A stretch of 64,000 bases of DNA from Maribacter sp. BPC-D8 (GTDB lineage: Bacteria; Bacteroidota; Bacteroidia; Flavobacteriales; Flavobacteriaceae). Location: positions 1,736,001-1,800,000 of the forward strand of contig NZ_CP128187.1 of assembly GCF_035207705.1 (NCBI RefSeq), written 5' to 3'. Positions 54,014 to 63,287 of this stretch are shown here, one piece after another; within the stretch, counting starts at the first letter, position 1, and every line of letters starts with the position of its first letter. The notes under the pieces are model-generated. The model saw nothing but the letters and a program-made list of their open reading frames with translations. It had not been told where the DNA came from and did not search any database. A program made the position numbers and the translations under genes.

Positions 54014-55468
54014 TTACCTCCTTAAGTATTTACTTAGAAATCCGTACACATCTTCAGATATTTTAAAACGATAAAGAACGCCAACATAGAAAACAGTCAT
54101 AAGAATACTTTTGAGCGCTATGTTAATTATAGGATGAAAAGAAAATGAAAAGGTTGAGAAAATAGCGCCAACTACTATTAATAAAGCAAGCACTTTTAAA
54201 GTTTCATTGGTAAATGGTAGCATTTTAAATTTCGATTTTACGTATCCTAATTTTAGTGTATTGTAAATAAAGAAAGCACTAAAACTAGCAATAGCAGCCC
54301 CGTCGATACCATACTTCGGAATTAACCAAAGATTGAATAGTATAGCCAATACCGCCAATAACACTCCGAAAAACAAAATAGAACGGTAATAATCTGAATT
54401 GAATAAGATAGCATTATTATTACCCAAAAGCGCATCATATACTTTTACCAAACCCACCCAAAAGACAATCATGAATCCGCCTGCATACTTATCTGGTAGC
54501 AGCTCATACAGTTCATTTAAGTTTAATAATATCAGCAAAAAAAGAAGTCCGGAGACTATAAACAAGGTTAATGAACTTTTTTGATATAGTTGAGAAAGTG
54601 CAGAAGTATCCTTATTATTCAAATAAGTAGCTGTTAGTGGGTACGTTATTTGATGCATAGATTTTGAAGGCACCGCAATAGTAGATGCTATAAAACCAGC
54701 AACGGCATAAAAGGCGACATTCTCCAATTCTAGAAAGTTGTTCAGCATTACCTTATCTACCTCCATAAGTACAATTGCAGTAGAACCACCTAATATTATT
54801 AGGGCACTATATTTTACAATAGTTTTCCAATTTTGTAGTGGTGTAAAATTTAATTTTGGCTTACGTAAAGAATACGCATACAGTTTCATAATTAGGGTTC
54901 GCACTAAGTAAAAACCGACCAAGGCGTTGATAAAAAATTCAATATCAATGATTTTTAAATATAAAAGGAGCAATAAAATAGTTTGACCAATTCTACAAAA
55001 AATCTCTTTCATAAAATTGCCGAACATAGATTTCATTCTAATTCTCGCCCAAGCATAAAAAACCTCAAAGTATGCCATCGCCATACCTACTAAAAAGATA
55101 TGCCATACATAATCTCGAACGATACCGTTCTGTCTTGAAAGTAAATTACCGATAGCGTCATTAGCTACATAGCTTATTAATGCTACTGGTATAATTAACA
55201 CTAAAGGCAGTAATAGCATTAAGGTTAAAAAAGAATCTTGACTTTTTTCATTTTTAAAACTAGAGTAGAATTTAACTAAGCTATTTGGTACACCAAATGC
55301 TAAAATAGGCGTTAGCACAGCTGATACAGATAAGATTACCTGTATTAATCCGTAATTACTTGGCTGCATAAAATTGGTATACAAAAACAAGGTATTCGCT
55401 GCCCCAATTGCAAAACCAAAATAGGTTACAATTGTATTATTCAACGATTGTTTTAGTACGATACCCAT
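54014..55468 (-). CDS. Wzx-type polysaccharide flippase
   Basis: The 484-residue product has about 12-14 membrane segments spread over the whole length, typical of the oligosaccharide flippase (MATE-like/Wzx) family; it starts TIVTYFGFAIGAANTLFLYT after a short cytoplasmic tail. It should move lipid-linked sugar units across the inner membrane. Its start overlaps the glycosyltransferase stop (TAATG), so the two are translationally coupled. Last gene of the operon 59174 to 54014. Confidence 0.9.
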   Translation of the reverse strand: MGIVLKQSLNNTIVTYFGFAIGAANTLFLYTNFMQPSNYGLIQVILSVSAVLTPILAFGVPNSLVKFYSSFKNEKSQDSFLTLMLLLPLVLIIPVALISYVANDAIGNLLSRQNGIVRDYVWHIFLVGMAMAYFEVFYAWARIRMKSMFGNFMKEIFCRIGQTILLLLLYLKIIDIEFFINALVGFYLVRTLIMKLYAYSLRKPKLNFTPLQNWKTIVKYSALIILGGSTAIVLMEVDKVMLNNFLELENVAFYAVAGFIASTIAVPSKSMHQITYPLTATYLNNKDTSALSQLYQKSSLTLFIVSGLLFLLILLNLNELYELLPDKYAGGFMIVFWVGLVKVYDALLGNNNAILFNSDYYRSILFFGVLLAVLAILFNLWLIPKYGIDGAAIASFSAFFIYNTLKLGYVKSKFKMLPFTNETLKVLALLIVVGAIFSTFSFSFHPIINIALKSILMTVFYVGVLYRFKISEDVYGFLSKYLRR

Positions 55469-56739
55469 TAAATATATTCGACCAATTTTCGGGTGAGTTC
55501 CCTTCTACTGTATTGCTCAATACTACCAGAGCTTATTTGTAATTCTCCTTTCTGATAATCTTGAAACCAACTTAAAAGTACATTTTTCAACGCAATATCA
55601 TCAGCATAGTCAAATATTCTACCTGTTTCGGTTTCGTTAACGATACCAGCAACTTCCCAATTTACAGGCCCTACACCTAAAATAGGACGCTTTGCCGCCA
55701 TGTATTCAAATAACTTACCAGGTATGATCCCAATAGTATCTTGAGAGTCTATTTCTACCAATAATAAAACTTGTGAAGACTTTTGGTATGCTAGCGCATC
55801 TTGATGCGAAACATAACCGACTATTTCAATAAAATCTTGCAAACCTAACTCAGCGAGTGATGCCAGTATTTCTTCACTAACCACACCTATAAACCGTAAT
55901 TGCAAAGCATTCTTAAATTCAATATTTTCATTCACTAAGTCTGACAATACCTTCCAAAGGCTCTTAGGGTTTCTACCACTTAACAATGACCCTATATGAG
56001 CAATAGTAAATTTAGAATCTAGTTTATCGCTGGTTGCAATAACACCGTCAAATCCGTTTGTAATGACTTTTATAGGCTGATGAGTAATATGCTGAAACTC
56101 TTGTTTCGTAGTAGTACTAGTAACTATTATTTTGTCGGCAGCGTTTAAAACATCAGACTCTAACTGCTTATGTTTCTTTTCTGCAGATGATGTCAACTTT
56201 AGTTTTTTATGATACCCTATCGTTGTCCATGGATCACGAAAATCTGCAATCCAGTTTAATGTTTTAGCTTGTTTTAAATAATATCCAATTAGGTGTACAC
56301 TATGCGGAGGACCCGTAGTAATTATGGTATCTATATCCTCTTTTTCTAAAACAACTTTTAAAAAACTAACAGAAGGTTTTACCCAGAACTTTCTTGCATC
56401 TGGTATAAACAGATTACCCCTAATCCACAAAAGAGCTTTCTCTAAAAAGGACTGATTTTTAGTTTGAATAATTCCAGAACTAATACGCTTTGTTTTCTTA
56501 CTGGAAAATATCGCCGCAATACGATATGGCTCTTTTATAGGATGCTTATAGATTTTTAAATCATTGGGAATATCCTGTAAAAAAGATTCATCTAACAGCG
56601 GGTAATGAGGATTCTCAGGAATATAAAGTACCGGTTCAATACCAAAGTCTCTAAAGTATTTTACAAACTTTAACCAACGTTGAACTCCCGGTCCGCCAGC
56701 AGGTGGCCAATAATAAGTAATGACCAGCACCTTTCTCAT
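55468..56739 (-). CDS. Glycosyltransferase family 4-type
   Basis: The 423-residue GT-B enzyme has the N-terminal domain ITYYWPPAGGPGVQRWLKFV (glycine-rich, GGPGVQR), the linker TTGPPHSVHLIGYYL, and the C-terminal donor-binding domain with HIGSLLSGRNP and GIIPGKLFEYMAAKRPILGV (E-x-x-A-type donor motif). It probably adds a sugar to a surface polysaccharide. It overlaps the YfhO gene stop by one base (TAATG) and the flippase start likewise. Confidence 0.9.
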   Translation of the reverse strand: MRKVLVITYYWPPAGGPGVQRWLKFVKYFRDFGIEPVLYIPENPHYPLLDESFLQDIPNDLKIYKHPIKEPYRIAAIFSSKKTKRISSGIIQTKNQSFLEKALLWIRGNLFIPDARKFWVKPSVSFLKVVLEKEDIDTIITTGPPHSVHLIGYYLKQAKTLNWIADFRDPWTTIGYHKKLKLTSSAEKKHKQLESDVLNAADKIIVTSTTTKQEFQHITHQPIKVITNGFDGVIATSDKLDSKFTIAHIGSLLSGRNPKSLWKVLSDLVNENIEFKNALQLRFIGVVSEEILASLAELGLQDFIEIVGYVSHQDALAYQKSSQVLLLVEIDSQDTIGIIPGKLFEYMAAKRPILGVGPVNWEVAGIVNETETGRIFDYADDIALKNVLLSWFQDYQKGELQISSGSIEQYSRRELTRKLVEYI

Positions 56740-59174
56740 TATGCTTCCTCTTCTTTTTTAGACCTCCAAAAAGAGAAACCAAATCCGCCAACAATAACTA
56801 GTCCTAATAAAATAGTACTCGCTAAGGTGATTTTGCTTCCTGTTACGACTACTTCCGGTTCAAATTTAAATTCTACCTTATGTTCACCTGAAGGAATTTT
56901 AAGGGCTCTTAGTACGTAATCCACTTTAAAGTAATCGCTTTCTTTTCCATCGATATAAGCGTTCCATCCATTCTCATAATACATCTCTGAAAATACAGCA
57001 ACGCCTTCATTACTATTTTCAGATGTGTATGTTAAATGATTCGGCTCATAATCAATTAAAGCAATTGAAGCCGTAGAATCAACTTGATAAGTTAATGGAT
57101 ATATGTCAGAAAATTTAGAAGAATTGACAACCGCCACATTCTTAGTATCTAAACTATCTAATGCCATTATTTCTTCATTGGCATTTGCTACCGGTTGTAA
57201 TTGAGAAACAAACCAAGCATTACCATTAGCATTGGGGTTTTCAATAGGAAAAGCATTTCCCTCTTGATCTTGCCTAATCACATATTTAATATTCATCATA
57301 TTTAAAACCGACAAGTTGCCATTATAGACATGAAAATTGAACAAGTCTTGCATACCGGCAGGTTTAGCAGCGTGATAGCCCGTTATACTTTGATGAAAAT
57401 ATGCTGTTTTAGCCGAATCGAATCCGTCCGTTTGATCAAAAACACGAAATACTCCGTCATCTTTAGCAATTATTTTATCTGCTGTAGTTTCTTTAAAAGG
57501 CTCTAACATTTTACGTTTAGACACAAAATTGTCATTATTTACATATCGTAAATCCACACCTACTAAATCAACCACAACCAACAAACCGATTGCAATTATC
57601 AAAAGGTTCATTTTCAATTTCTCTTTTAAATACAACCAAATCAATAACGCTGTACCAAGAGCAAAACCTAATGAGCGTAACAAATCGCTCGTGTAAACAC
57701 TCTTACGATCTAAACGAAGCATTTCTGGCAATTCTTCTAGACCGGTCATTCTTAGATTATCATCATTGACACCTACAAAGTGGAAAGCACCCTTAAATAT
57801 GAATAAAACAATACCTAACCCTAAAACAATTGCTGCTGCAATGGTTAAAGATTTCATTTTATCCGCTTGCGGAACTTTATCCTTAAATAATTTCTTTAAA
57901 GCTAAAATTGCCAATACAGGTACACAAAGTTCTAATACGATTTGTATAGAGGATACCGCCCTAAATTTATCGTATAAAGGAAAATAGTCTATCATGAAAT
58001 CGGTTAGGGTACTAAAGTTTTTACCCCATGATAATACTAAAGACATCAATGACCCGAAAAGCAACCACCATTTATGCTTGCCTTTAACTAAGAATAATCC
58101 TAAAATAAATAGAAAGAAAATAACCGCACCTAAATATGCCGGACCAGATGTACCGGGTTGTTCACCCCAATACAAAGGCAAACCACTAACAAAATCTAAA
58201 GCACTTGATCTCGCCAAGCCCTTATCGATTAAATAATTATAAGATTTAGAATTCTCACCTAAATTCTCTTGACTTGCACCACCAAAAAGTCTTGGCACAA
58301 ATAGGTTTAAGGATTCTGTAATACCGTAACTCCAATTTGTAATATACGCTTTACTCAATCCGCCAGTATCTTCTTTTAGCGAACCATCTGGGTTTATGGT
58401 CAATTCACTTTTACCACGAGTACTCCAATCAGCATACTCTTTTGTCGCCATTAACCCTGTAGCATTGGCAGCAATACCTAATGTAACTGCTAATAATAAT
58501 AAACCAACAGATGTAAAAAAATGTTTTAATTGCTTATCTCTTATCGCATACACCAAATATACCACGCCCAAAATTAGCACCAGTAACATAAAGTAATAGG
58601 TCATTTGATAGTGGTTGGCGGTAATTTCAAGAGCCATTGCCAGCGCTGTCAAAACAAAGCCCCAGAGATATTTTTTTCTAAAAACGAGTACTATACCTGC
58701 CAATAACACGGGTAAATATGCAACAGCGTGTGCTTTTGCATTATGCCCGGCACCTAAAATAATAATAAGGTATGTAGAAAAACCAAAGGCCAAAGCACCT
58801 ACTACAGCTAATCTATAATCGACCTTAAGACAACAAAGAAGGATATAAAAACCTATAAAATACAGAAATAGATAATCTGCAGGTCTTGGTAAAAACCGAA
58901 TTAAACGGTCTAATTTTTTAATATAGTTGTGTGGATAATTTGCCCCCAATTGGTATGTTGGCATACCACCGAATGCACTATTTGTCCAATACGGTTCTTG
59001 ATCATTAGATTTTCTGAAATCGTTCTGCTCCTTTGCCATACCCGTATATTGGGCGATATCATGCTGGTACATTACTTTACCCTGTAGTACCGGGCTGAAA
59101 TATGCTAATGCAGCAATGATAAAAAATACGACAACAAAAAAATGGATGAAAAAGAATTTTAAGCCTTGCTTCAT
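56739..59174 (-). CDS. YfhO-family membrane protein
   Basis: The 811-residue product has about 12 membrane segments in the first 560 residues with a GT-C glycosyltransferase-like arrangement, then a C-terminal extracytoplasmic domain and a last helix. Landmarks: YQHDIAQYTGMAKEQNDFRK near residue 37 and FGGASQENLGE in a loop. YfhO homologues glycosylate lipoteichoic acid in Bacillus; here the target is more likely a surface glycan, given the downstream glycosyltransferase and flippase. Confidence 0.9.
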   Translation of the reverse strand: MKQGLKFFFIHFFVVVFFIIAALAYFSPVLQGKVMYQHDIAQYTGMAKEQNDFRKSNDQEPYWTNSAFGGMPTYQLGANYPHNYIKKLDRLIRFLPRPADYLFLYFIGFYILLCCLKVDYRLAVVGALAFGFSTYLIIILGAGHNAKAHAVAYLPVLLAGIVLVFRKKYLWGFVLTALAMALEITANHYQMTYYFMLLVLILGVVYLVYAIRDKQLKHFFTSVGLLLLAVTLGIAANATGLMATKEYADWSTRGKSELTINPDGSLKEDTGGLSKAYITNWSYGITESLNLFVPRLFGGASQENLGENSKSYNYLIDKGLARSSALDFVSGLPLYWGEQPGTSGPAYLGAVIFFLFILGLFLVKGKHKWWLLFGSLMSLVLSWGKNFSTLTDFMIDYFPLYDKFRAVSSIQIVLELCVPVLAILALKKLFKDKVPQADKMKSLTIAAAIVLGLGIVLFIFKGAFHFVGVNDDNLRMTGLEELPEMLRLDRKSVYTSDLLRSLGFALGTALLIWLYLKEKLKMNLLIIAIGLLVVVDLVGVDLRYVNNDNFVSKRKMLEPFKETTADKIIAKDDGVFRVFDQTDGFDSAKTAYFHQSITGYHAAKPAGMQDLFNFHVYNGNLSVLNMMNIKYVIRQDQEGNAFPIENPNANGNAWFVSQLQPVANANEEIMALDSLDTKNVAVVNSSKFSDIYPLTYQVDSTASIALIDYEPNHLTYTSENSNEGVAVFSEMYYENGWNAYIDGKESDYFKVDYVLRALKIPSGEHKVEFKFEPEVVVTGSKITLASTILLGLVIVGGFGFSFWRSKKEEEA

Positions 59175-59206
59175 TTGCTAAATAAGTAGTGTTTTGACAA
59201 AGATAA

Positions 59207-59461
59207 CTAGTCTAGCTCTTCAAAGTCAATGTATTCACCTACTTTTTCAGAATCGTTCTTTTTACGAGATGGTTTTTTATTGATAATAACACTTTCTTCT
59301 TCCTCTTGATTAAAAGGGCGTTGATTATCAAAAGCTTCTCTAAAATGAGATTCGGTTTTCTTGGCGGCGTAGTTCAATATTTTCGGCGCAAATAACTTCG
59401 CCAAAAATTTTAGCAAGTAATACACCAAAAGAATAATTAATATAGTTTTTAAAAAAGCCAT
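59207..59461 (-). CDS. DUF4834 small membrane protein
   Basis: The 84-residue product has one membrane helix (residues 5-20), then FLAKLFAPKILNYAAKK, then a charged tail (REAFDNQ region and an acidic end). This is the DUF4834 layout, a Bacteroidota-specific family of unknown function. It is 32 bases upstream of the YfhO gene and probably the first gene of that operon. Confidence 0.82.
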   Translation of the reverse strand: MAFLKTILIILLVYYLLKFLAKLFAPKILNYAAKKTESHFREAFDNQRPFNQEEEESVIINKKPSRKKNDSEKVGEYIDFEELD

Positions 59462-59548
59462 TTATTCTTACTTAAGATATATCAAAAATACAATTATCAC
59501 GTTGTATATAAAGAATCATACTATTAAAATAATTATAAAATCGTGTTC

Positions 59549-60634
59549 ATGAATAGTCTTTTTGCCTACTCTAAATCATATCAATACGTATTAACCTTCA
59601 TTTTTCTTCTACCATTTGTAGCTATTTCTCAGTACACAGATGTTATTAACTCTAACAGACCTGGAGTTTCTGTAAGTGCCTATGCCGTTGGTAAAAACGT
59701 GGTACAAGCAGAAATGGGCTTGTTTTACGAGCAGAAAGATCATACGCTATTAAATACGGAATCTAATATTTGGGGAACCGATATTTCTTTGCGTTACGGA
59801 TTACTATTTGAAAAACTAGAACTGAATTACGAAGGTACTTTTCAAGACCAGAACCTTACTTATTTAAATTTCGACTTAGCCGCAAAGCGTAGAGATTTTT
59901 CTAGAAATAGATTAGGATTAAAGTTTCTTGTTTATGATCCATTTAAAAACCCTGAAGCAAATAAGCCAAATTTGTATAGCTGGAGAGCGAATAACAAATT
60001 TCAATTGAAAAATCTTTTGCCTGCTGTATCACTTTACGGTGGTGCCAATTTTGTATTAGGTGACAATCCGTTTTACATCGGCGAACCAACAATATCTTAC
60101 CGAGGTATGATTGCTACCCAAAGTAGATTAACACCAAGGTTTGTGTTAATTACTAATACAGCATATGATCGTATCACAACAGATGATCCAGAATTAAGTT
60201 ATACCATTTCATTATCGCACGCCTTTAGAAACCCTAAATGGAGTGTTTTTGTTGAGCACCAAGGTATAAATAGCGATCGTTATTCTGATTTATTAATTCG
60301 TGGTGGTATCGCACATTTACTTAAAGAAAATCTACAATTAGATTTTAATATGGGTGCTAGTTTAAAAAACACTCCAACCCGTATTTTCTTTGGAATAGGT
60401 GCCTCTTACAGAATGGATTTTCATAAAGACAGCCTAAAAGCAATTGAAGATCAAGAGGCTGACCAAAATGGTGGAGCTATTGATAAGAAGGCAATGAAAA
60501 AGAAAAAGAAGGAAGATAAAGAAAAAGGAAGCGGTGCTGAAGATATCGACCTTGGACCTTCTAAAAAGCAACTTAAAAAATTAAAGAAGGCAGAAAAGAA
60601 GAAAAAGAAAGAGAGTAGCGAGATAGACTTTTAA
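59549..60634 (+). CDS. Outer-membrane beta-barrel protein with Lys-rich tail
   Basis: A GTG at 59543 is possible, but ATG 59549 is the normal start. The 361-residue product has a signal peptide at residues 1-27 (cleavage after Val-Ala-Ile-Ser-Gln). It continues with alternating hydrophobic strands (YTDVINSNRPGVSVSAYAVG, VVQAEMGLFYEQ, YRGMIATQSRLTPRF) like transporter-type outer-membrane barrels. The last 70 residues are highly charged and Lys-rich (MKKKKKEDKEKGSG), unusual for a barrel. Function unknown. Confidence 0.8.
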   Translation: MNSLFAYSKSYQYVLTFIFLLPFVAISQYTDVINSNRPGVSVSAYAVGKNVVQAEMGLFYEQKDHTLLNTESNIWGTDISLRYGLLFEKLELNYEGTFQDQNLTYLNFDLAAKRRDFSRNRLGLKFLVYDPFKNPEANKPNLYSWRANNKFQLKNLLPAVSLYGGANFVLGDNPFYIGEPTISYRGMIATQSRLTPRFVLITNTAYDRITTDDPELSYTISLSHAFRNPKWSVFVEHQGINSDRYSDLLIRGGIAHLLKENLQLDFNMGASLKNTPTRIFFGIGASYRMDFHKDSLKAIEDQEADQNGGAIDKKAMKKKKKEDKEKGSGAEDIDLGPSKKQLKKLKKAEKKKKKESSEIDF

Positions 60635-60722
60635 CGAAGCACTACTCTACCCCATTTTTCATTCTCAACCACTTTAATTTGTTGATTAATATCACTAATA
60701 TTGGCACTTCTAAAGAAGTTCA

Positions 60723-61841
60723 ATGATCACACTACATGAAGCTAAAACAAAGCAAGACTTAAAACGCTTTGTAACCTTTCCGTTTTCGCTATATAAAAAC
60801 AACAAGTATTGGGTACCGCCCATTATCAATGATGAGCTAGAAAGCTTTGATAAAGATAAAAATCCGGTATTTAAAGATGCCGAAGCATGGTTCTTTCTAG
60901 CCAAAGACGGAGATAAAATTGTAGGTCGTGTAGCTGCAGTTATCAATCACCTAGAAATCAATCAACAAAACGTAAAGAAAATGCGTTTTGGATGGTTCGA
61001 TTTTATTGATGACCCAGCAGTTTCAAAAGCACTTTTAGACAAAGTTGCCGAAATAGGCAAAGAACACAGCCTAGAATACATGGAAGGCCCTGTTGGATTC
61101 TCAAATCTAGATAAGGTTGGAGTTCTAGTAGAAGGTTTCGACCATATTGGCACCATGATTACTTGGTACAACCATTCGTACTATCAAAGTCATTACGAAA
61201 ATTTGGGCTTTGTAAAAGAAAAGGAATACATGGAAAATAAGTTCCCTGCAAAAAATGCCGATCCGGCTTTATTTAGCAGGTTAAATGATTTGGTAAAAAA
61301 ACGCTACGGACTTAAAGAAGTAAATTTCACCAAGACAAAAGAGGTGATGCCTATGGCAGACGAAATGTTCGACCTCTTTAATGCAACATATGCTAACCTT
61401 TCTTCATTTGTACCTATTACAGAAATACAGAAAGCTTACTTCAAGAAAAAATACATCAGCTTTATAAATCCTGAATATATAAAGTTTGTAAAAGATAAAA
61501 ATGATAAGCTAATTGCCTTTGCGATTGTGATGCCATCATTTTCAGAAGCACTACAAAAAGCCAAGGGAAAGTTATTTCCGTTTGGCTTAATCCACTTACT
61601 AAAGGCAAAGAAGAATAGTAAAGACGTTATTTTCTATTTGATAGGCATAGACCCCGAATATCAAAACAAAGGAGTTACCGCAGTGATATTCAATGAATAT
61701 CACAAAACATTCAATGAGAAAGGTATTGATATGTGTTACAGAACTCCCGAACTGGAAGAAAACTTGGCAATCAAGCAAATGTGGAAACACTTTGACCCAG
61801 TAGTATATAAGAGAAGAAGAACGTATAGAAAGTCTCTTTAA
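60723..61841 (+). CDS. GNAT-like N-acetyltransferase
   Basis: In the 372-residue product, the C-terminal half contains IFYLIGIDPEYQNKGVTAVI, which fits the acetyl-CoA-binding motif (Q/R-x-x-G-x-G/A) of GNAT enzymes. The N-terminal half has a second, weaker GNAT-like segment (FFLAKDGDKIVGRVAAVINH), so it may be a double-domain enzyme. Similar proteins occur in many Bacteroidota without known substrate. No signal peptide; alone, with a terminator after it. Confidence 0.8.
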   Translation: MITLHEAKTKQDLKRFVTFPFSLYKNNKYWVPPIINDELESFDKDKNPVFKDAEAWFFLAKDGDKIVGRVAAVINHLEINQQNVKKMRFGWFDFIDDPAVSKALLDKVAEIGKEHSLEYMEGPVGFSNLDKVGVLVEGFDHIGTMITWYNHSYYQSHYENLGFVKEKEYMENKFPAKNADPALFSRLNDLVKKRYGLKEVNFTKTKEVMPMADEMFDLFNATYANLSSFVPITEIQKAYFKKKYISFINPEYIKFVKDKNDKLIAFAIVMPSFSEALQKAKGKLFPFGLIHLLKAKKNSKDVIFYLIGIDPEYQNKGVTAVIFNEYHKTFNEKGIDMCYRTPELEENLAIKQMWKHFDPVVYKRRRTYRKSL

Positions 61842-61854
61842 CTAAGCACAAATA

Positions 61855-61889
61855 AAAAGCCCGAAATCAAATGATTTCGGGCTTTTTTA
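61855..61889. terminator. Bidirectional terminator
   Basis: A perfect 16-bp stem aaaaagcccgaaatca/tgatttcgggcttttt with a two-base aa centre. It lies between the GNAT gene and the convergent PLP enzyme. Confidence 0.88.
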
Positions 61890-61907
61890 ATATACTTTAA
61901 TGAGATA

Positions 61908-63167
61908 TCATTCTCCCATTGCTGCAGCTACTGCTGCTGATAATCTTTTGTAAGTACCATTTTGCAAACGCTCACGAATTGCAGAGAACGCCGTTAAAGT
62001 CTCCTCTACATCTTGTAATGTATGTGTAGCGGTTGGTATTAAACGTAAAAGAATTAATCCCTTAGGTATTACTGGGTAAACAACGATAGAACAGAAAATT
62101 CCGTGATTTTCACGTAAATCTTTAACTAACGCCATTGCCTCAGGAATACTACCGTTAAGGTATACTGGTGTTACACAACTTGTTGTTGTACCAATATCGA
62201 ATCCTTTTTCTTTTAATCCGTTTTGTAACGCATTTGTATTCTCCCAAAGTTTAGCTTTAAGCTCTGGCTGCGTACGTAACATATCTAAACGTTTCAATGC
62301 TCCTTTTACATAAACCATTGGTAATGATTTAGCGAACATTTGAGAACGTAGGTTGTATTTTAAATAATCTATAATTTCTTGATCAGCAGCGACAAATGCA
62401 CCAATACTAGCCATAGACTTAGCGAAAGTAGCCAAGTAAACGTCTATACCGTCTTGTACACCTTGTTCTTGACCTGCACCAGCACCTGTTTTACCTAAAG
62501 TACCAAAACCATGGGCATCATCAACTAAAAGACGAAAGGTAAACTGCTCTTTAAGAGCAACAATCTCTTTAAGAATGCCTTGCTCTCCTCGCATACCAAA
62601 AACACCTTCAGAGATAACTAAAATACCTCCACCAGTTTGCTCGGCCATTTTAGTAGCACGCTCTAAATTCTTAATTAAACTTTCTGTATTGTTATGTACA
62701 AATGTAAAACGCTTACCCATATGTAAACGTACACCATCAATAATACAGGCGTGACAATCTACGTCATAAACGATTATATCATCTTTAGTAACAAGAGCAT
62801 CAATAACCGACATAAAGCCCTGGTAACCAAAATTCAATAAATAAGAAGCCTCTTTCTCTACAAAAGCAGCACATTCTTGCTCTAATTGCTCATGGAATTC
62901 CGTATGACCACTCATCATTCTCGCCCCCATTGGGTACGCAGAACCATATTCAGCTGCAGCCTCACCATCAACCTTCTTTATCTCTGGAAGATTTGCTAAA
63001 CCTAAATAGTCATTAATACTCCAGGTGATAACATCTTTCCCCTGAAATTTCATTCTATTAGAAATAGGACCTTCCAACTTAGGAAACACAAAGTATCCCT
63101 CTGCTTGTGAAGCCCATTTACCTAAAGGGCCTTTATTCGCTAAAATTCTATCAAATAAGTCTTTCAT
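61908..63167 (-). CDS. Alpha-oxoamine synthase-type PLP enzyme (serine palmitoyltransferase-like)
   Basis: The 419-residue product has the class II aminotransferase landmarks: SINDYLGLANLPE, MGARMMSGHTEFHEQLE, DVDCHACIIDG, VDDAHGFGTLGKTGAG, and ATFAKSMASIGAF, where the Lys (about 254) should hold PLP. The family includes serine palmitoyltransferase, 8-amino-7-oxononanoate synthase and glycine acetyltransferase; Bacteroidota commonly use such an enzyme for sphingolipid-type or sulfonolipid synthesis. A cysteine synthase-like gene lies just upstream; a sulfonolipid or cysteate route is one possible reading. Confidence 0.87.
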   Translation of the reverse strand: MKDLFDRILANKGPLGKWASQAEGYFVFPKLEGPISNRMKFQGKDVITWSINDYLGLANLPEIKKVDGEAAAEYGSAYPMGARMMSGHTEFHEQLEQECAAFVEKEASYLLNFGYQGFMSVIDALVTKDDIIVYDVDCHACIIDGVRLHMGKRFTFVHNNTESLIKNLERATKMAEQTGGGILVISEGVFGMRGEQGILKEIVALKEQFTFRLLVDDAHGFGTLGKTGAGAGQEQGVQDGIDVYLATFAKSMASIGAFVAADQEIIDYLKYNLRSQMFAKSLPMVYVKGALKRLDMLRTQPELKAKLWENTNALQNGLKEKGFDIGTTTSCVTPVYLNGSIPEAMALVKDLRENHGIFCSIVVYPVIPKGLILLRLIPTATHTLQDVEETLTAFSAIRERLQNGTYKRLSAAVAAAMGE

Positions 63168-63188
63168 TGTTTAATTTGGATCTGTCTG

Positions 63189-63196
63189 CAAAAGTA
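63189..63196 (-). promoter_or_regulatory. -7 promoter element of the PLP enzyme
   Basis: On the minus strand TACTTTTG, an exact TAnnTTTG match, 22 bases before the ATG at 63167. Confidence 0.55.
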
Positions 63197-63233
63197 AATA
63201 ATTTTGATAAAAATTCATAAATTATTTATAATG

Positions 63234-63258
63234 CAAAAAAGTGGGTTATAAACCCACT
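63234..63258 (-). terminator. Terminator after the cysteine synthase-like gene
   Basis: agtgggtt/aacccact stem (8 bp) with a three-base loop; on the minus strand TTTTTT follows. It separates the two PLP genes, so the downstream enzyme depends on its own promoter. Confidence 0.75.
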
Positions 63259-63287
63259 CTTTATTTAATACTATATTGTATATATTT